Part shown: in pieces, positions 16,472 through 26,323 of the stretch
How positions within the stretch are numbered: position 1 is the stretch's first letter
Layout of the letters: every line of letters begins with the position of its first letter
Origin: Halalkalicoccus sp. NIPERK01
GTDB taxonomy: Archaea > Halobacteriota > Halobacteria > Halobacteriales > Halalkalicoccaceae
NCBI RefSeq assembly: GCF_030287405.1
Contig: NZ_JASVVV010000002.1
Location: forward strand, 496,001-560,000
Length of the DNA: 64,000 nucleotides
Direction: 5' to 3'
Notes under the pieces: generated by a model
Database searches by the model: none
Told to the model about the DNA's origin: nothing
The model's input: only the letters and a program-made list of their open reading frames with translations
Made by a program: the position numbers and the translations under genes

Positions 16472-16708
16472 CTACTCGTGGGTGAACAGGAACAGCCGCC
16501 CGTCGTCGTTCGTGACGGTACAGAGGTTCATCACCTTGCCCAGCGAGAGGCTGGTCTCGTCGTGCTTGCAGACCACGAGGTAGTCGAACGACTCCTCGCA
16601 CACCGGACACGCGATGGCCGTCGTGTTCTGGTAGCTCGCGGTCGCCTCGTTCTCCTCGCGCGGCGTCAGGTAGCTCTTCATCTCGTCGAGGTCGTCGACG
16701 CTTCCCAT
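16472..16708 (-). CDS. Haloarchaeal small zinc-binding-type protein (78 aa)
   Basis: The 78-residue protein contains ACPVCEESFDYLVVCKHDETSLS, a CxxC plus a further Cys and His that could form one zinc site, and ends DDGRLFLFTHE. I recall this as a haloarchaea-specific domain (DUF7385-like). A TATA-like GCTTTATTTC on the minus strand at 16731-16740 lies about 25 bases upstream of the ATG and supports the start. Function unknown. Confidence 0.75.
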   Translation of the reverse strand: MGSVDDLDEMKSYLTPREENEATASYQNTTAIACPVCEESFDYLVVCKHDETSLSLGKVMNLCTVTNDDGRLFLFTHE

Positions 16709-16762
16709 ACCCGGTACGGGACCGGCCGGAGAAATAAAGCTACGCCCCGCGAACGCGAGCGA

Positions 16763-17197
16763 TCAGCCCGGCCAGTGGCGACGAACCTCCCGGTGGCTGC
16801 CGCCGAGTCGTCCGAAGGCGAACCCGAGGACCGCCCCGTAGACGAGGTGCGAGATCACGCTGGCGACGACGAAGTACAGCATGTTCCAGACGTCGGCGAT
16901 CGGGATGAACGCGACGAGAAAGGCGATCCAGAGCAGTTCCGTCAGGACGATCCCGCGCACCACCTCCGAGTCGGGTGCGAGGTGCTGCCCGATCACGAGG
17001 AAGACGAGCGGCCAGACGACGACGCCGCTCGCGACGAACAGTACCAACCCGACGGTCGCCGAGGTACCGAACAGCGACGCGAGGGACTCGTACGCCAGGA
17101 ACTGGTAGTCGCTACCGGCGTCGATCGCGTACAGCACCAGCACCATCACGGCCGTTGCCAGCGTGCCGCTGGCGAGCGCCACGAGCCGGTCGTCCAT
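16763..17197 (-). CDS. Haloarchaeal four-helix membrane protein
   Basis: The start is taken at ATG 17197 (MDDRLVALASGTLATAVMVL). The longer upstream frame is not protein-like. The 144 residues contain four membrane segments separated by short loops, with a charged C-terminal tail HREVRRHWPG. The pattern resembles the haloarchaeal DUF6789-type family of unknown function. The upstream 500 bases before the next plus-strand gene hold no recognisable gene. Confidence 0.7.
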   Translation of the reverse strand: MDDRLVALASGTLATAVMVLVLYAIDAGSDYQFLAYESLASLFGTSATVGLVLFVASGVVVWPLVFLVIGQHLAPDSEVVRGIVLTELLWIAFLVAFIPIADVWNMLYFVVASVISHLVYGAVLGFAFGRLGGSHREVRRHWPG

Positions 17198-17713
17198 GCG
17201 AGCGATATACCGAGTGTCCTGAAAAACGTTTCCAGCGTCGCCACCGGGGACGTCTACGGGACGCCGCGCTCGCGGAGAGCAGGCGTCGGGTTCCGACGGG
17301 TCACGATCCGCGACGGAGGGACGGCGTCCGAGCGCCGCCAGCAAAAGCAGGTCCAGTACTCCGGGCGGTCCCCGGACGCGGCCTCGTTTCGGATCGCCCT
17401 CGACCACGCCGGTCTCATCGGGCCGACTCGTGAGGGCGTACGGAACAGGAGCGCTTGTATGTTGTGGACGGGGTCCGCGACGTGTTCACCGGGAGAGCGG
17501 TCCGGATTCGTCCGACGCGGACACGATCCCGTCGATCCGACCGGCGGACGACAGGACAAGATTCATGCCGCTGGCGTGACAAGCGGCGTGGGTACTGCGG
17601 TGTACCGACGGCGTTCTCAACGGATACACCGACGCGGGACACGCTTCGTTCGAGCCCCAGTCCGGAGTTTCCGGGTGGGGGACCGCGAAGACGGTTCCCG
17701 ACCAGAGGACCAT
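17198..17713. other. Gene-free stretch
   Basis: About 515 bases between divergent genes. Open frames on both strands lack a familiar domain or haloarchaeal acidic composition. I see no tRNA or clear operator. The promoters of both flanking genes must lie here. Confidence 0.4.
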
Positions 17714-18484
17714 ATGACTCACGACCCACCCTCCCACTCAATCGACTGTAGAAACGCACCGACGACCACCGGAGAGAGGACCACGCCGGGGGCGACCACT
17801 CGCGGCGGTCGACAGCGATACGGGGCCGACGACCACGCCCCACGGGCGTCCAAGCCCGACCCATCCGACGGCGGGACCACGAGCGACGGCCCGTCGGACG
17901 AGGACGGAGCACGAAGCCACGCGGTCCTCCCGCCGGCGGTGTACCGGGAGGGCCAGACCGTCACGGCGAGCGGTCCGTCCGCCGACGGGGTGAATCGGTT
18001 CCTCCGGGCCGTCTACCGGAACACGCCGCCGGTCGACGGGGTGATCGTCCTCACGACCGAGCGAAGCGCGACCGAGATCCTCCGGGCGTACACGGAGCCC
18101 GCGGCCGGGAAACGGGCGGGAATCGGGATCGTCGACACGCGCTCGGCGGGCCAGTATGTCGAGGACGTCTATCGGGAGCGCCCGATCCACTACACGGCCG
18201 CCGACAGCGACATCGAACGGACCGCGCTGTCGATCACCGAACTGGTCGAGGCGCTGTCGACGTCGCCCGCACAGCGGATCCACCTGCTCGTCGACTCCTA
18301 CAGCGCCCTGTGCGAGTCGCTGTCCCGGGAGGAGCGCGCCCGACTCCTGAACACGTTTCACTCCCAGATCGACGGCTACGGGATCTACGTGACCGACGAG
18401 GCCGACGAGGTCCTCCGTCGAGGGACGACGGGAGCCATCTGGGTCGAGGGCGACGGGGACGAGACGCGGTACCGGCGCCTGTAG
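17714..18484 (+). CDS. Haloarchaeal DUF7504-like regulatory protein
   Basis: The start is ATG 17714; the much longer in-frame upstream extension is not protein-like. The first ~75 of 256 residues are low-complexity and hydrophilic. The rest (about 80-256) reads as an alpha/beta domain: VIVLTTERSATEILRAYTEP, IGIVDTRSAG, IHLLVDSYSALCESLSREERARLLNTFH, GYGIYVTDEADE. This resembles degenerate RecA/KaiC-like domains of haloarchaeal DUF7504 proteins. No Walker A is present, so ATPase activity is unlikely. Function unknown, perhaps signalling. Confidence 0.7.
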   Translation: MTHDPPSHSIDCRNAPTTTGERTTPGATTRGGRQRYGADDHAPRASKPDPSDGGTTSDGPSDEDGARSHAVLPPAVYREGQTVTASGPSADGVNRFLRAVYRNTPPVDGVIVLTTERSATEILRAYTEPAAGKRAGIGIVDTRSAGQYVEDVYRERPIHYTAADSDIERTALSITELVEALSTSPAQRIHLLVDSYSALCESLSREERARLLNTFHSQIDGYGIYVTDEADEVLRRGTTGAIWVEGDGDETRYRRL

Positions 18485-18492
18485 GTCGGGGG

Positions 18493-18686
18493 CTACTCGG
18501 GGTTCCCGTTGCCGTCGCTCTCGACGGAGACCTCCTCGGGATGGGGTTCGACGTGGCTGAGGATCTCGTGGGGCACGTAGCCGATGTTGTAGCCGTCCTC
18601 GTTGCGCAGGACGATCCCGCATACTCCCGGAAGTCGAAGCAGTCGACCCCCTCGGAGGCGTTGCCGGGTTTGAAGGCGACCGTCAT
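18493..18686 (-). pseudogene. Small haloarchaeal protein gene with one-base frameshift
   Basis: From ATG 18686 the frame reads MTVAFKPGNASEGVDCFDFREYAG and then degenerates. Shifting by one base at about 18616-18624 continues as IVLRNEDGYNIGYVPHEILS and ends after acidic residues at TAG 18493-18495. The second half has coding character only in the shifted frame. The restored protein would be about 64 residues. The break is explained by one missing G in a G run (GCGGGATC on the coding strand). It is either a recent pseudogene or a sequencing error. Confidence 0.6.
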
Positions 18687-18938
18687 GGGAACCGACAGGA
18701 CGGCGGGGACCTAAAGAAGGGGCCCGGAGAACGCGAGCGGGCGCGGCGGGCGCTCGCTCACGCTGCTAACGAATCGGCCCGTGAGACGTGGTATCGGCGG
18801 ACTTCGATTCCCATACGGGAGCCACACTCGCTCGACGAGATCGCCATCCGGAGAGCGGCAACACTTCGATAACCGCTGGCTTACCTCTTCGAGCCTCGGT
18901 GAAACCTCGTCACCGAGAGGACCGCAAACCCGTGTTGA

Positions 18939-21233
<2,295 letters not shown>

Positions 21234-21340
21234 TCGCGGCCGAGCGCCTGCGGGATTCTTTTCGCGGCCGATCGCGGATTTCGAGGGACGAACCCGATAT
21301 CGACGAGCACTGGCGCCTTCGCTCCACACACCCGTTCGTC

Positions 21341-21392
21341 ACAGGATCGCTATGCGATCCTGTTTGCCGATCGGACTGCTCAGCAGTCCGAT
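21341..21392. repeat. Pair of perfect hairpins with 3-base loops
   Basis: Two 10-bp stems occur 6 bases apart: ACAGGATCGC (21341-21350, loop TAT) and ATCGGACTGC (21370-21379, loop TCA). Architecture and spacing match the array at 5098-5199. The pair lies downstream of katG and just outside the distal attachment repeat of the element. Confidence 0.85.
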
Positions 21393-21406
21393 GACGTCGT
21401 AAAAGC

Positions 21407-21422
21407 AGCGGGCGCGACGGGA
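21407..21422. repeat. attL-like copy of tRNA-Arg(CCG) 3' end
   Basis: AGCGGGCGCGACGGGA is identical to 32362-32377 and in direct orientation. It lies about 175 bases before integrase 1. A tRNA integration leaves exactly this arrangement: the intact tRNA at one end and a 3'-end fragment at the other. Confidence 0.7.
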
Positions 21423-21489
21423 GTCCAGTGAGCGACAGCGAACGGGACTCAGGAGCGCCCGTTCGCCTCGCTTCGCTCGGCAGAACTCA

Positions 21490-21503
21490 CGGGCGCGACG
21501 GGA
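21490..21503. repeat. Second partial copy of the tRNA-Arg 3' end
   Basis: CGGGCGCGACGGGA repeats 14 of the 16 bases of the att-like sequence, 83 bases inside the element. It may mark an earlier or tandem insertion, or an accessory integrase arm site. Confidence 0.5.
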
Positions 21504-21596
21504 GCACGGCGGAGCCCGGAGAAAATTGGGAAGCAACGCCGATTTCGGGGGTTTCGCGATCACGGGACTCGCCTCGATCGACCGATCGGCATCGTC

Positions 21597-22631
21597 ATGC
21601 GGTTCGCCACAGAGCGAACCATGAACCTCGAACCAATCGATCCCGAGACTGCACTCGAACTGTACCTGGCGGAGAAGGAGACCGAAGCGGCGAAGGCGAC
21701 GATCGACTCACATCGATCGCGACTCGGCTTCTTCCTCCGGTGGTGTGACGAACGCGGCATCGAGAATCTGAACGAACTGACCGGCCGACGTCTCCACGAG
21801 TTTCGGCTGTGGCGACGCAACGTCGGCGAGCTCTCGAAGGCCGGCGAGAAGACTCAGATGGATACCGTTCGGGTCTTCGTTCGGTGGCTCGAGTCCATCG
21901 ACGCCGTCGAACAGGACCTCCACCTCAAGGTCCGATCGCCGAACGTCACCGCGGACGAGAACACTCGAGAGGTGATGCTCGACGCGGACGACGCGAAGCC
22001 GATGCTCGAGTACTACAGCCGGTACGAGTACGCGTCGCTCCCGCACGTGACGGTATCGCTCCTCTGGCACACGATGATGCGGCTGGGTGCGGCCCGCGCC
22101 CTCGACGTCGAGGACTACGATCCGGAGGATCAATGCCTTGAGCTCAGACATCGCCCTGAGACCGGGACACCAATCAAGAACAAGAAACATGGGGAGCGAC
22201 TGGTCGCCCTCTCCGGCGAGCTGTGTCTGTTGCTCGATGACTGGCTCAGGGACCGACGACCCGATGTGACCGACTCGTACGATCGCGAGCCACTGCTCGC
22301 GACTGCCCAGGGTCGGGTTGCCAAGACGACGATCCGAAAGTACTGCTATCAATGTACGCGTCCGTGCGTCTATGGCGACGGATGCCCGCACGATCGGAAT
22401 CCGGACGACTGCGACGCGAATGAACCGGATAACGCCTCACAGTGTCCCTCAAGCGTCAGTCCGCACGCGTTTCGACGTGGATCGATCACGCACTACCTGA
22501 ACAGCGACGTGCCGGAGACCGCGGTCAGTGATCGAGCGAACGTCAGCAAAGAGGTGCTCGACCAGCACTACGACCAGCGATCGAAGCGAGACAAGATGCA
22601 ACAGCGTCGAAAGTACCTCAACAACATCTGA
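21597..22631 (+). CDS. Tyrosine recombinase/integrase 1
   Basis: The 344-residue protein (336 if ATG 21621, MNLEPIDPETALELYLAE, is used) has an N-terminal SAM-like core-binding domain (about 12-110) and a catalytic domain with box I Arg in MMRLGAARALD, box II HAFRRGSITHYL and the nucleophile Tyr in LDQHYDQ. The R..HxxR..Y set is complete, so it is probably active. A Cys-rich insertion just before box II (YQCTRPCVYGDGCPHD...DDCD...SQCPSS) could bind zinc. It sits beside the distal att repeat and is related to the integrase at 28476-29630. Confidence 0.92.
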   Translation: MRFATERTMNLEPIDPETALELYLAEKETEAAKATIDSHRSRLGFFLRWCDERGIENLNELTGRRLHEFRLWRRNVGELSKAGEKTQMDTVRVFVRWLESIDAVEQDLHLKVRSPNVTADENTREVMLDADDAKPMLEYYSRYEYASLPHVTVSLLWHTMMRLGAARALDVEDYDPEDQCLELRHRPETGTPIKNKKHGERLVALSGELCLLLDDWLRDRRPDVTDSYDREPLLATAQGRVAKTTIRKYCYQCTRPCVYGDGCPHDRNPDDCDANEPDNASQCPSSVSPHAFRRGSITHYLNSDVPETAVSDRANVSKEVLDQHYDQRSKRDKMQQRRKYLNNI

Positions 22632-22720
22632 AGAACGCAAGCGCTAATATTTGTCATTGTGTCAGCCTGTTTTCTTTCCTTATCTCATCAAAAATCATCG
22701 TTTAATCTCGATGATCGTTA

Positions 22721-24115
22721 ATGCTAATAGGGGCACAACAGAAGCCCATTATTGCCGTGTTAGCTAACATCACACAATTGTCGAGTGCGTTGCCGATGCA
22801 GGTAGAAGGAATCACACTCGGGATTATTGGATATATCGTAATCGCACTGATACTCATCTTCATCATCGGAAAGCTGATCTATGTGATTCCGACTCTCATC
22901 ATTGTTCCAGTTCTTGGTGCGTTAGTAGCTGGATTCGGTCCAGGTGAGATAGGAGAGTTTGCAGCGGAGGGATTGGGTGGAATCGTCGAAATCACGGCCA
23001 TGTTCGCGTTCGCCGTTTGGTATTTTGCGATCATGCGAGACTACGGCCTATTCGATCCACTGGTCAAACGGGTCATCAACACCGTACTGGGTCGTCCCGC
23101 CTTCCTCACGATCGGCACGGTGGTATTGGCGTGCGCGACCCATCTCGATGGAACGGGCGCAACTACGTTTCTCATCACGATTCCAGCACTCTTACCGCTC
23201 TATCTCGCGCTCGACGTAAACACGAAGATACTGGCTGCTCTAGCAGCTCTGGGAGCCGGTACGATGAACTTAGTGCCGTGGGGCGGAGTTACGGTTCGAG
23301 CAGTCGCTTCGCTCGACGAGGCGACTATCGCGAACGTCTACAATCCCCTTATCCCCGCACAAATAGCCGGCCTTGTTACCGTCTTTGCCATAGCCTATTA
23401 TTTCAGCCAGCGTATCGAGCAGGAGCAGGAGATCAGCGCAGAAAGACGGACAGAACTCGTTCAAGAGGCCATCAGTGGGGATGAAGTGACGATAGATGCC
23501 AAATGGTACTTCAACTTCCTCTTCACTCTCGTGATCGTGGCCGCATTAATCGCGGACATTACCAGTCCAGCGGTCGTGTTTATGGTCGGGTTGGTCGTCG
23601 GAATCTTGGTGAACGTTCGGGACTACGACCGGCAGCGGGATATCCTTGAGGAGTACTCATCGGACGTGATGACGTACGTCGGGATCCTCTTCGCAGCGGG
23701 CATTCTCCTCGGCGTATTAGGTGAATCAGGCATGATCACCGAAATGGCGAACATCCTCCTTCTCCTCATTCCCGAGTGGATGGGGTCGTATATTCCCGTT
23801 CTCGTAGGGCTCATCGCAGCACCAATGAGCCTCCTCTTCAGCCCTGATGCGTATTATTTCGGGGTTCTTCCGGTATTAGCCGAGACTGCCGAGGCGTTCG
23901 GAATCCCTGGAGTAGCCGTTGCTCGTGCATCGCTCATCGGTCAGATGACGGTTGGGTTCCCAATCTCACCGTTAACCGGCGCAACGTACCTGTTGATCGG
24001 CCTCGCAGACGTCGACTTGGGTGAACACATCAAATTCACGTTCCTGTGGGCCTGGCTCGTCTCACTGGTGATGTTGGTCGTAGCGATCCTCACGGGCGCC
24101 ATTCCGCTCATTTAG
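22721..24115 (+). CDS. CitMHS-family-like carboxylate transporter
   Basis: The 464-residue hydrophobic protein has about 11-12 membrane segments. The motif CATHLDGTGATTFLITIPALLPLY matches the conserved GDGATTFLI region of citrate-metal:proton symporters (CitMHS), and a second half-repeat ends SPLTGATYLLIGLADVDLG. ATG 22721 gives a longer N-terminus; ATG 22796 (MQVEGITLGIIGYIV) is an alternative. It would import a di/tricarboxylate complexed with a divalent metal. It precedes the AtuA-family genes by 116 bases, suggesting uptake of their substrate. Lower GC marks it as acquired. Confidence 0.82.
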   Translation: MLIGAQQKPIIAVLANITQLSSALPMQVEGITLGIIGYIVIALILIFIIGKLIYVIPTLIIVPVLGALVAGFGPGEIGEFAAEGLGGIVEITAMFAFAVWYFAIMRDYGLFDPLVKRVINTVLGRPAFLTIGTVVLACATHLDGTGATTFLITIPALLPLYLALDVNTKILAALAALGAGTMNLVPWGGVTVRAVASLDEATIANVYNPLIPAQIAGLVTVFAIAYYFSQRIEQEQEISAERRTELVQEAISGDEVTIDAKWYFNFLFTLVIVAALIADITSPAVVFMVGLVVGILVNVRDYDRQRDILEEYSSDVMTYVGILFAAGILLGVLGESGMITEMANILLLLIPEWMGSYIPVLVGLIAAPMSLLFSPDAYYFGVLPVLAETAEAFGIPGVAVARASLIGQMTVGFPISPLTGATYLLIGLADVDLGEHIKFTFLWAWLVSLVMLVVAILTGAIPLI

Positions 24116-24231
24116 GCGTTATCTCAACCTTTGAGCTCCCGACTTTGAAGCCGGATACGATCCCCTATCTTTCTGGGAGATAGTTTATTGATGATCTCCC
24201 ATCTAAGACCGATATAGGCACGATCAACTAT

Positions 24232-25581
24232 ATGGTAAGTACTCAAACTATTCGATTAGGGGCTGGAGCAGGATACGGAGGTGATCGGATCGAGCCAGCA
24301 GTACAACTCGCTCGGAACGGTGAACTCGATTACTTGATTTTCGAGGGACTGGCCGAACGAACGACCGCACTCGCCCAGATGGAGAAGTTAGAGGACACGG
24401 ATCGCGGTTACAATTCCCTGTTAGAGGAACGATTTCACGCAGTCTTGCCTCATTGTGCCGAAAACGGGACGAGGATCGTCACGAACATGGGTGCTGCAAA
24501 TGTGCCCGCAGCGGTCGAAAAGACGACACAGATCGTCTCGGAGTTGGACCTCGAACTATCGGTCGCAGGTGTTGTCGGGTGTGACGTGGTAGACGAGTTC
24601 GATCACTTCGAGGAGGAGTCGTTCGATGGGGAATCGATCAGCGAATATCGATCGAGTGCGGTTTCGGCGAACGCCTACATCGGCTGCGGGAGGATCGTCG
24701 ATGCGTTAGCTAAAGGTGCCGATATCGTCGTTACGGGTCGAGTCGCGGACGTGTCCCTCTATCTCGGACCATTGCTTCACGAGTTCGATTGGAAACGGGA
24801 CGCAGATCACGAGAAGTATCTCGGCCAGGGAATCGTTCTCGGCCATCTGATGGAGTGTGCTGGCCAAATCACCGGCGGCTACTTCGCTGATCCCGGCTAC
24901 AAGGACATCGATGGCCTCGATGAATTGGGTTTCCCGATCGCGGAGGCGAGCCCAAGCGGGGATGTTCGGATTACGAAGCTCCCCGAGACGGGCGGTGAGG
25001 TAAGCATCCGAACCTGCAAAGAGCAACTGCTGTACGAGATTCATGATCCAAGCCGGTACATCACTCCAGACGGGATCGCTGATTTTACCGGTGTCTCGTT
25101 TACCCAAGAGGAGGAAGACGTAGTAACCGTAACAGGAGCAGTGGCCGCACCGCCTCCAGAGACGCTGAAGGTCAATATCGGCTACGTAGAGAGCTATCAA
25201 GGAGAAGGGCAAATATCGTATGCAGGCCCGGGGGCGGAAGAACGAGCGGAGTTGGCTGCGGATATCGTCCAATCCCGACTCGAATCACGTGATATCGAGC
25301 TCCGAGAGATACGGATAGACCTGATCGGTCGAGACTCACTTCATGGGGAAATCGGCGTTGATCACTCCGAATCTCCATACGAGGTGCGAGTGCGCGTCGC
25401 CGGAAAATGCTCGACCCGGGACGAAGCGAAATGGATCGGACGTGAAGTCCAGACCCTGTATACGAACGGACCCGCTGGAGGAGGAGGAGCGACGATGAAC
25501 ACTTCCCAAATCGTCGGCATCGTCTCGACAACGATTCCGCGAGAGAGGGTAGCTCCCAAAATCATCGGGGATTCAACATGA
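24232..25581 (+). CDS. AtuA-family protein (DUF1446), large part
   Basis: The 449-residue protein begins IRLGAGAGYGGDRIEPAVQLARNGELDYLIFEGLAERT, the hallmark of the acyclic terpene utilisation AtuA/DUF1446 family. Further family segments are TNMGAANVPAAVEKT, GADIVVTGRVADVSLYLGPL and TRDEAKWIGREVQTLYTNGPAGGGG. AtuA is required for citronellol/geraniol catabolism in Pseudomonas, but its reaction is unclear and many homologues sit with other carboxylate or hydroxy-acid genes. The stop overlaps the next start (ATGA). An upstream TTTATTG near 24182 may be its own promoter. Confidence 0.88.
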   Translation: MVSTQTIRLGAGAGYGGDRIEPAVQLARNGELDYLIFEGLAERTTALAQMEKLEDTDRGYNSLLEERFHAVLPHCAENGTRIVTNMGAANVPAAVEKTTQIVSELDLELSVAGVVGCDVVDEFDHFEEESFDGESISEYRSSAVSANAYIGCGRIVDALAKGADIVVTGRVADVSLYLGPLLHEFDWKRDADHEKYLGQGIVLGHLMECAGQITGGYFADPGYKDIDGLDELGFPIAEASPSGDVRITKLPETGGEVSIRTCKEQLLYEIHDPSRYITPDGIADFTGVSFTQEEEDVVTVTGAVAAPPPETLKVNIGYVESYQGEGQISYAGPGAEERAELAADIVQSRLESRDIELREIRIDLIGRDSLHGEIGVDHSESPYEVRVRVAGKCSTRDEAKWIGREVQTLYTNGPAGGGGATMNTSQIVGIVSTTIPRERVAPKIIGDST

Positions 25582-25883
25582 CTCAAGTACGTGAATTGGC
25601 GCACGCCCGAGCTGGTGATAAGGGTGATACACTCAACATTGCTGTTTTCGCAAATAATCAGGAGGCGTTCGAACGACTGGAAGAAGAGCTCACAGCGGAG
25701 ATAGTCGAGGAAACGTTTGATCCATTGATCTCAGGGACAGTAGAGCGATACACTCTCCCAGAGCTACAATCCTTCAACTTCGTTCTCTACAACGCGCTTG
25801 CCGGTGGTGTAACGACGTCGCTCCGTATTGATTCACACGGGAAGTCGTTGTCATACGTGTTGTTAGGGATAGAACTCTCCTAG
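25578..25883 (+). CDS. AtuA-associated small domain protein
   Basis: The 101-residue protein (MTQVRELAHARAGDKGDTLNIAVFA...) corresponds to the ferredoxin-like C-terminal domain that is fused to AtuA in many bacteria, marked by ARAGDKGDT and FNFVLYNALAGGVTTSLRIDSHGKSLSYVLL. Here it is a separate protein, overlapping the large-part gene by 4 bases, so the two probably form one complex in stoichiometric amounts. Confidence 0.88.
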   Translation: MTQVRELAHARAGDKGDTLNIAVFANNQEAFERLEEELTAEIVEETFDPLISGTVERYTLPELQSFNFVLYNALAGGVTTSLRIDSHGKSLSYVLLGIELS

Positions 25884-25967
25884 TTCCAGATCGATCTATT
25901 TTCTATAGGGATTAGCCATTTTCAAAGGCCGAAGAGATGACTGCCCTGGATCATTCGAATAATCCAG

Positions 25968-25988
25968 ACACCCCTCATACCGAGTGAG
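25968..25988 (+). repeat. Origin recognition box-like repeat 1
   Basis: ACACCCCTCATACCGAGTGA-type element upstream of orc1/cdc6, direct orientation; first of six. Confidence 0.75.
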
Positions 25989-26048
25989 GCGGCTCATCGG
26001 TAAGCACCGATTTGAAGAATACATATCTGAACAGATTATATGTCCACC

Positions 26049-26069
26049 ACACCCCTCGTACCGAGTGAC
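26049..26069 (+). repeat. Origin recognition box-like repeat 2
   Basis: ACACCCCTCGTACCGAGTGA, direct orientation, 81 bases after repeat 1. An AT-rich stretch (about 26017-26040) lies just before it. Confidence 0.75.
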
Positions 26070-26105
26070 AAACACGAAGGAGGAGTTGAGATTCTGTCTC
26101 GGGAG

Positions 26106-26126
26106 ACACCCCTCATACCGAGTGAA
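26106..26126 (+). repeat. Origin recognition box-like repeat 3
   Basis: ACACCCCTCATACCGAGTGA, direct orientation, 57 bases after repeat 2. Confidence 0.75.
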
Positions 26127-26173
26127 CGGAGAAAGAATAATCGATCACGAGAAGAGAATACAGACTAATACTC

Positions 26174-26196
26174 GTCACTCGGTACAGGGAGTGGGT
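26174..26196 (-). repeat. Origin recognition box-like repeat 4 (inverted, degenerate)
   Basis: TCACTCGGTACAGGGAGTGG on the plus strand is a diverged inverted copy of the element. It faces repeats 1-3 and precedes the AT-rich region 26200-26330, a likely unwinding segment. Confidence 0.65.
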
Positions 26197-26323
26197 GTTC
26201 TATCGATATTCCTTAAAATATCGATCTATTCCCACTATGTGAGGTATATTGAGCCTGTATTCAGCATCTCACTCCGTACGGGGTTCGATAGAATTAATAG
26301 ACAGGCTAAAGATCTCACACGAT

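Larger units (their letters stand above)
25884..26323. other. Putative replication origin (left side)
   Basis: A gene-free 440-base segment holds three direct and one inverted ORB-like repeats followed by AT-rich DNA up to the orc1/cdc6 start. ORB arrays next to orc1/cdc6 define archaeal origins. Two further repeats lie beyond the gene at 27547-27619. Confidence 0.75.

Noticed and set aside
17254-17559. 101-codon minus-strand frame in the 17.2-17.7 kb gap
   Set aside because: Basic, Ser/Arg/Pro-rich composition unlike real haloarchaeal proteins, with no domain.
16478-18484. 668-residue plus-strand frame
   Set aside because: Only the part from 17714 is protein-like. The rest overlaps two minus-strand genes and has no coding character.
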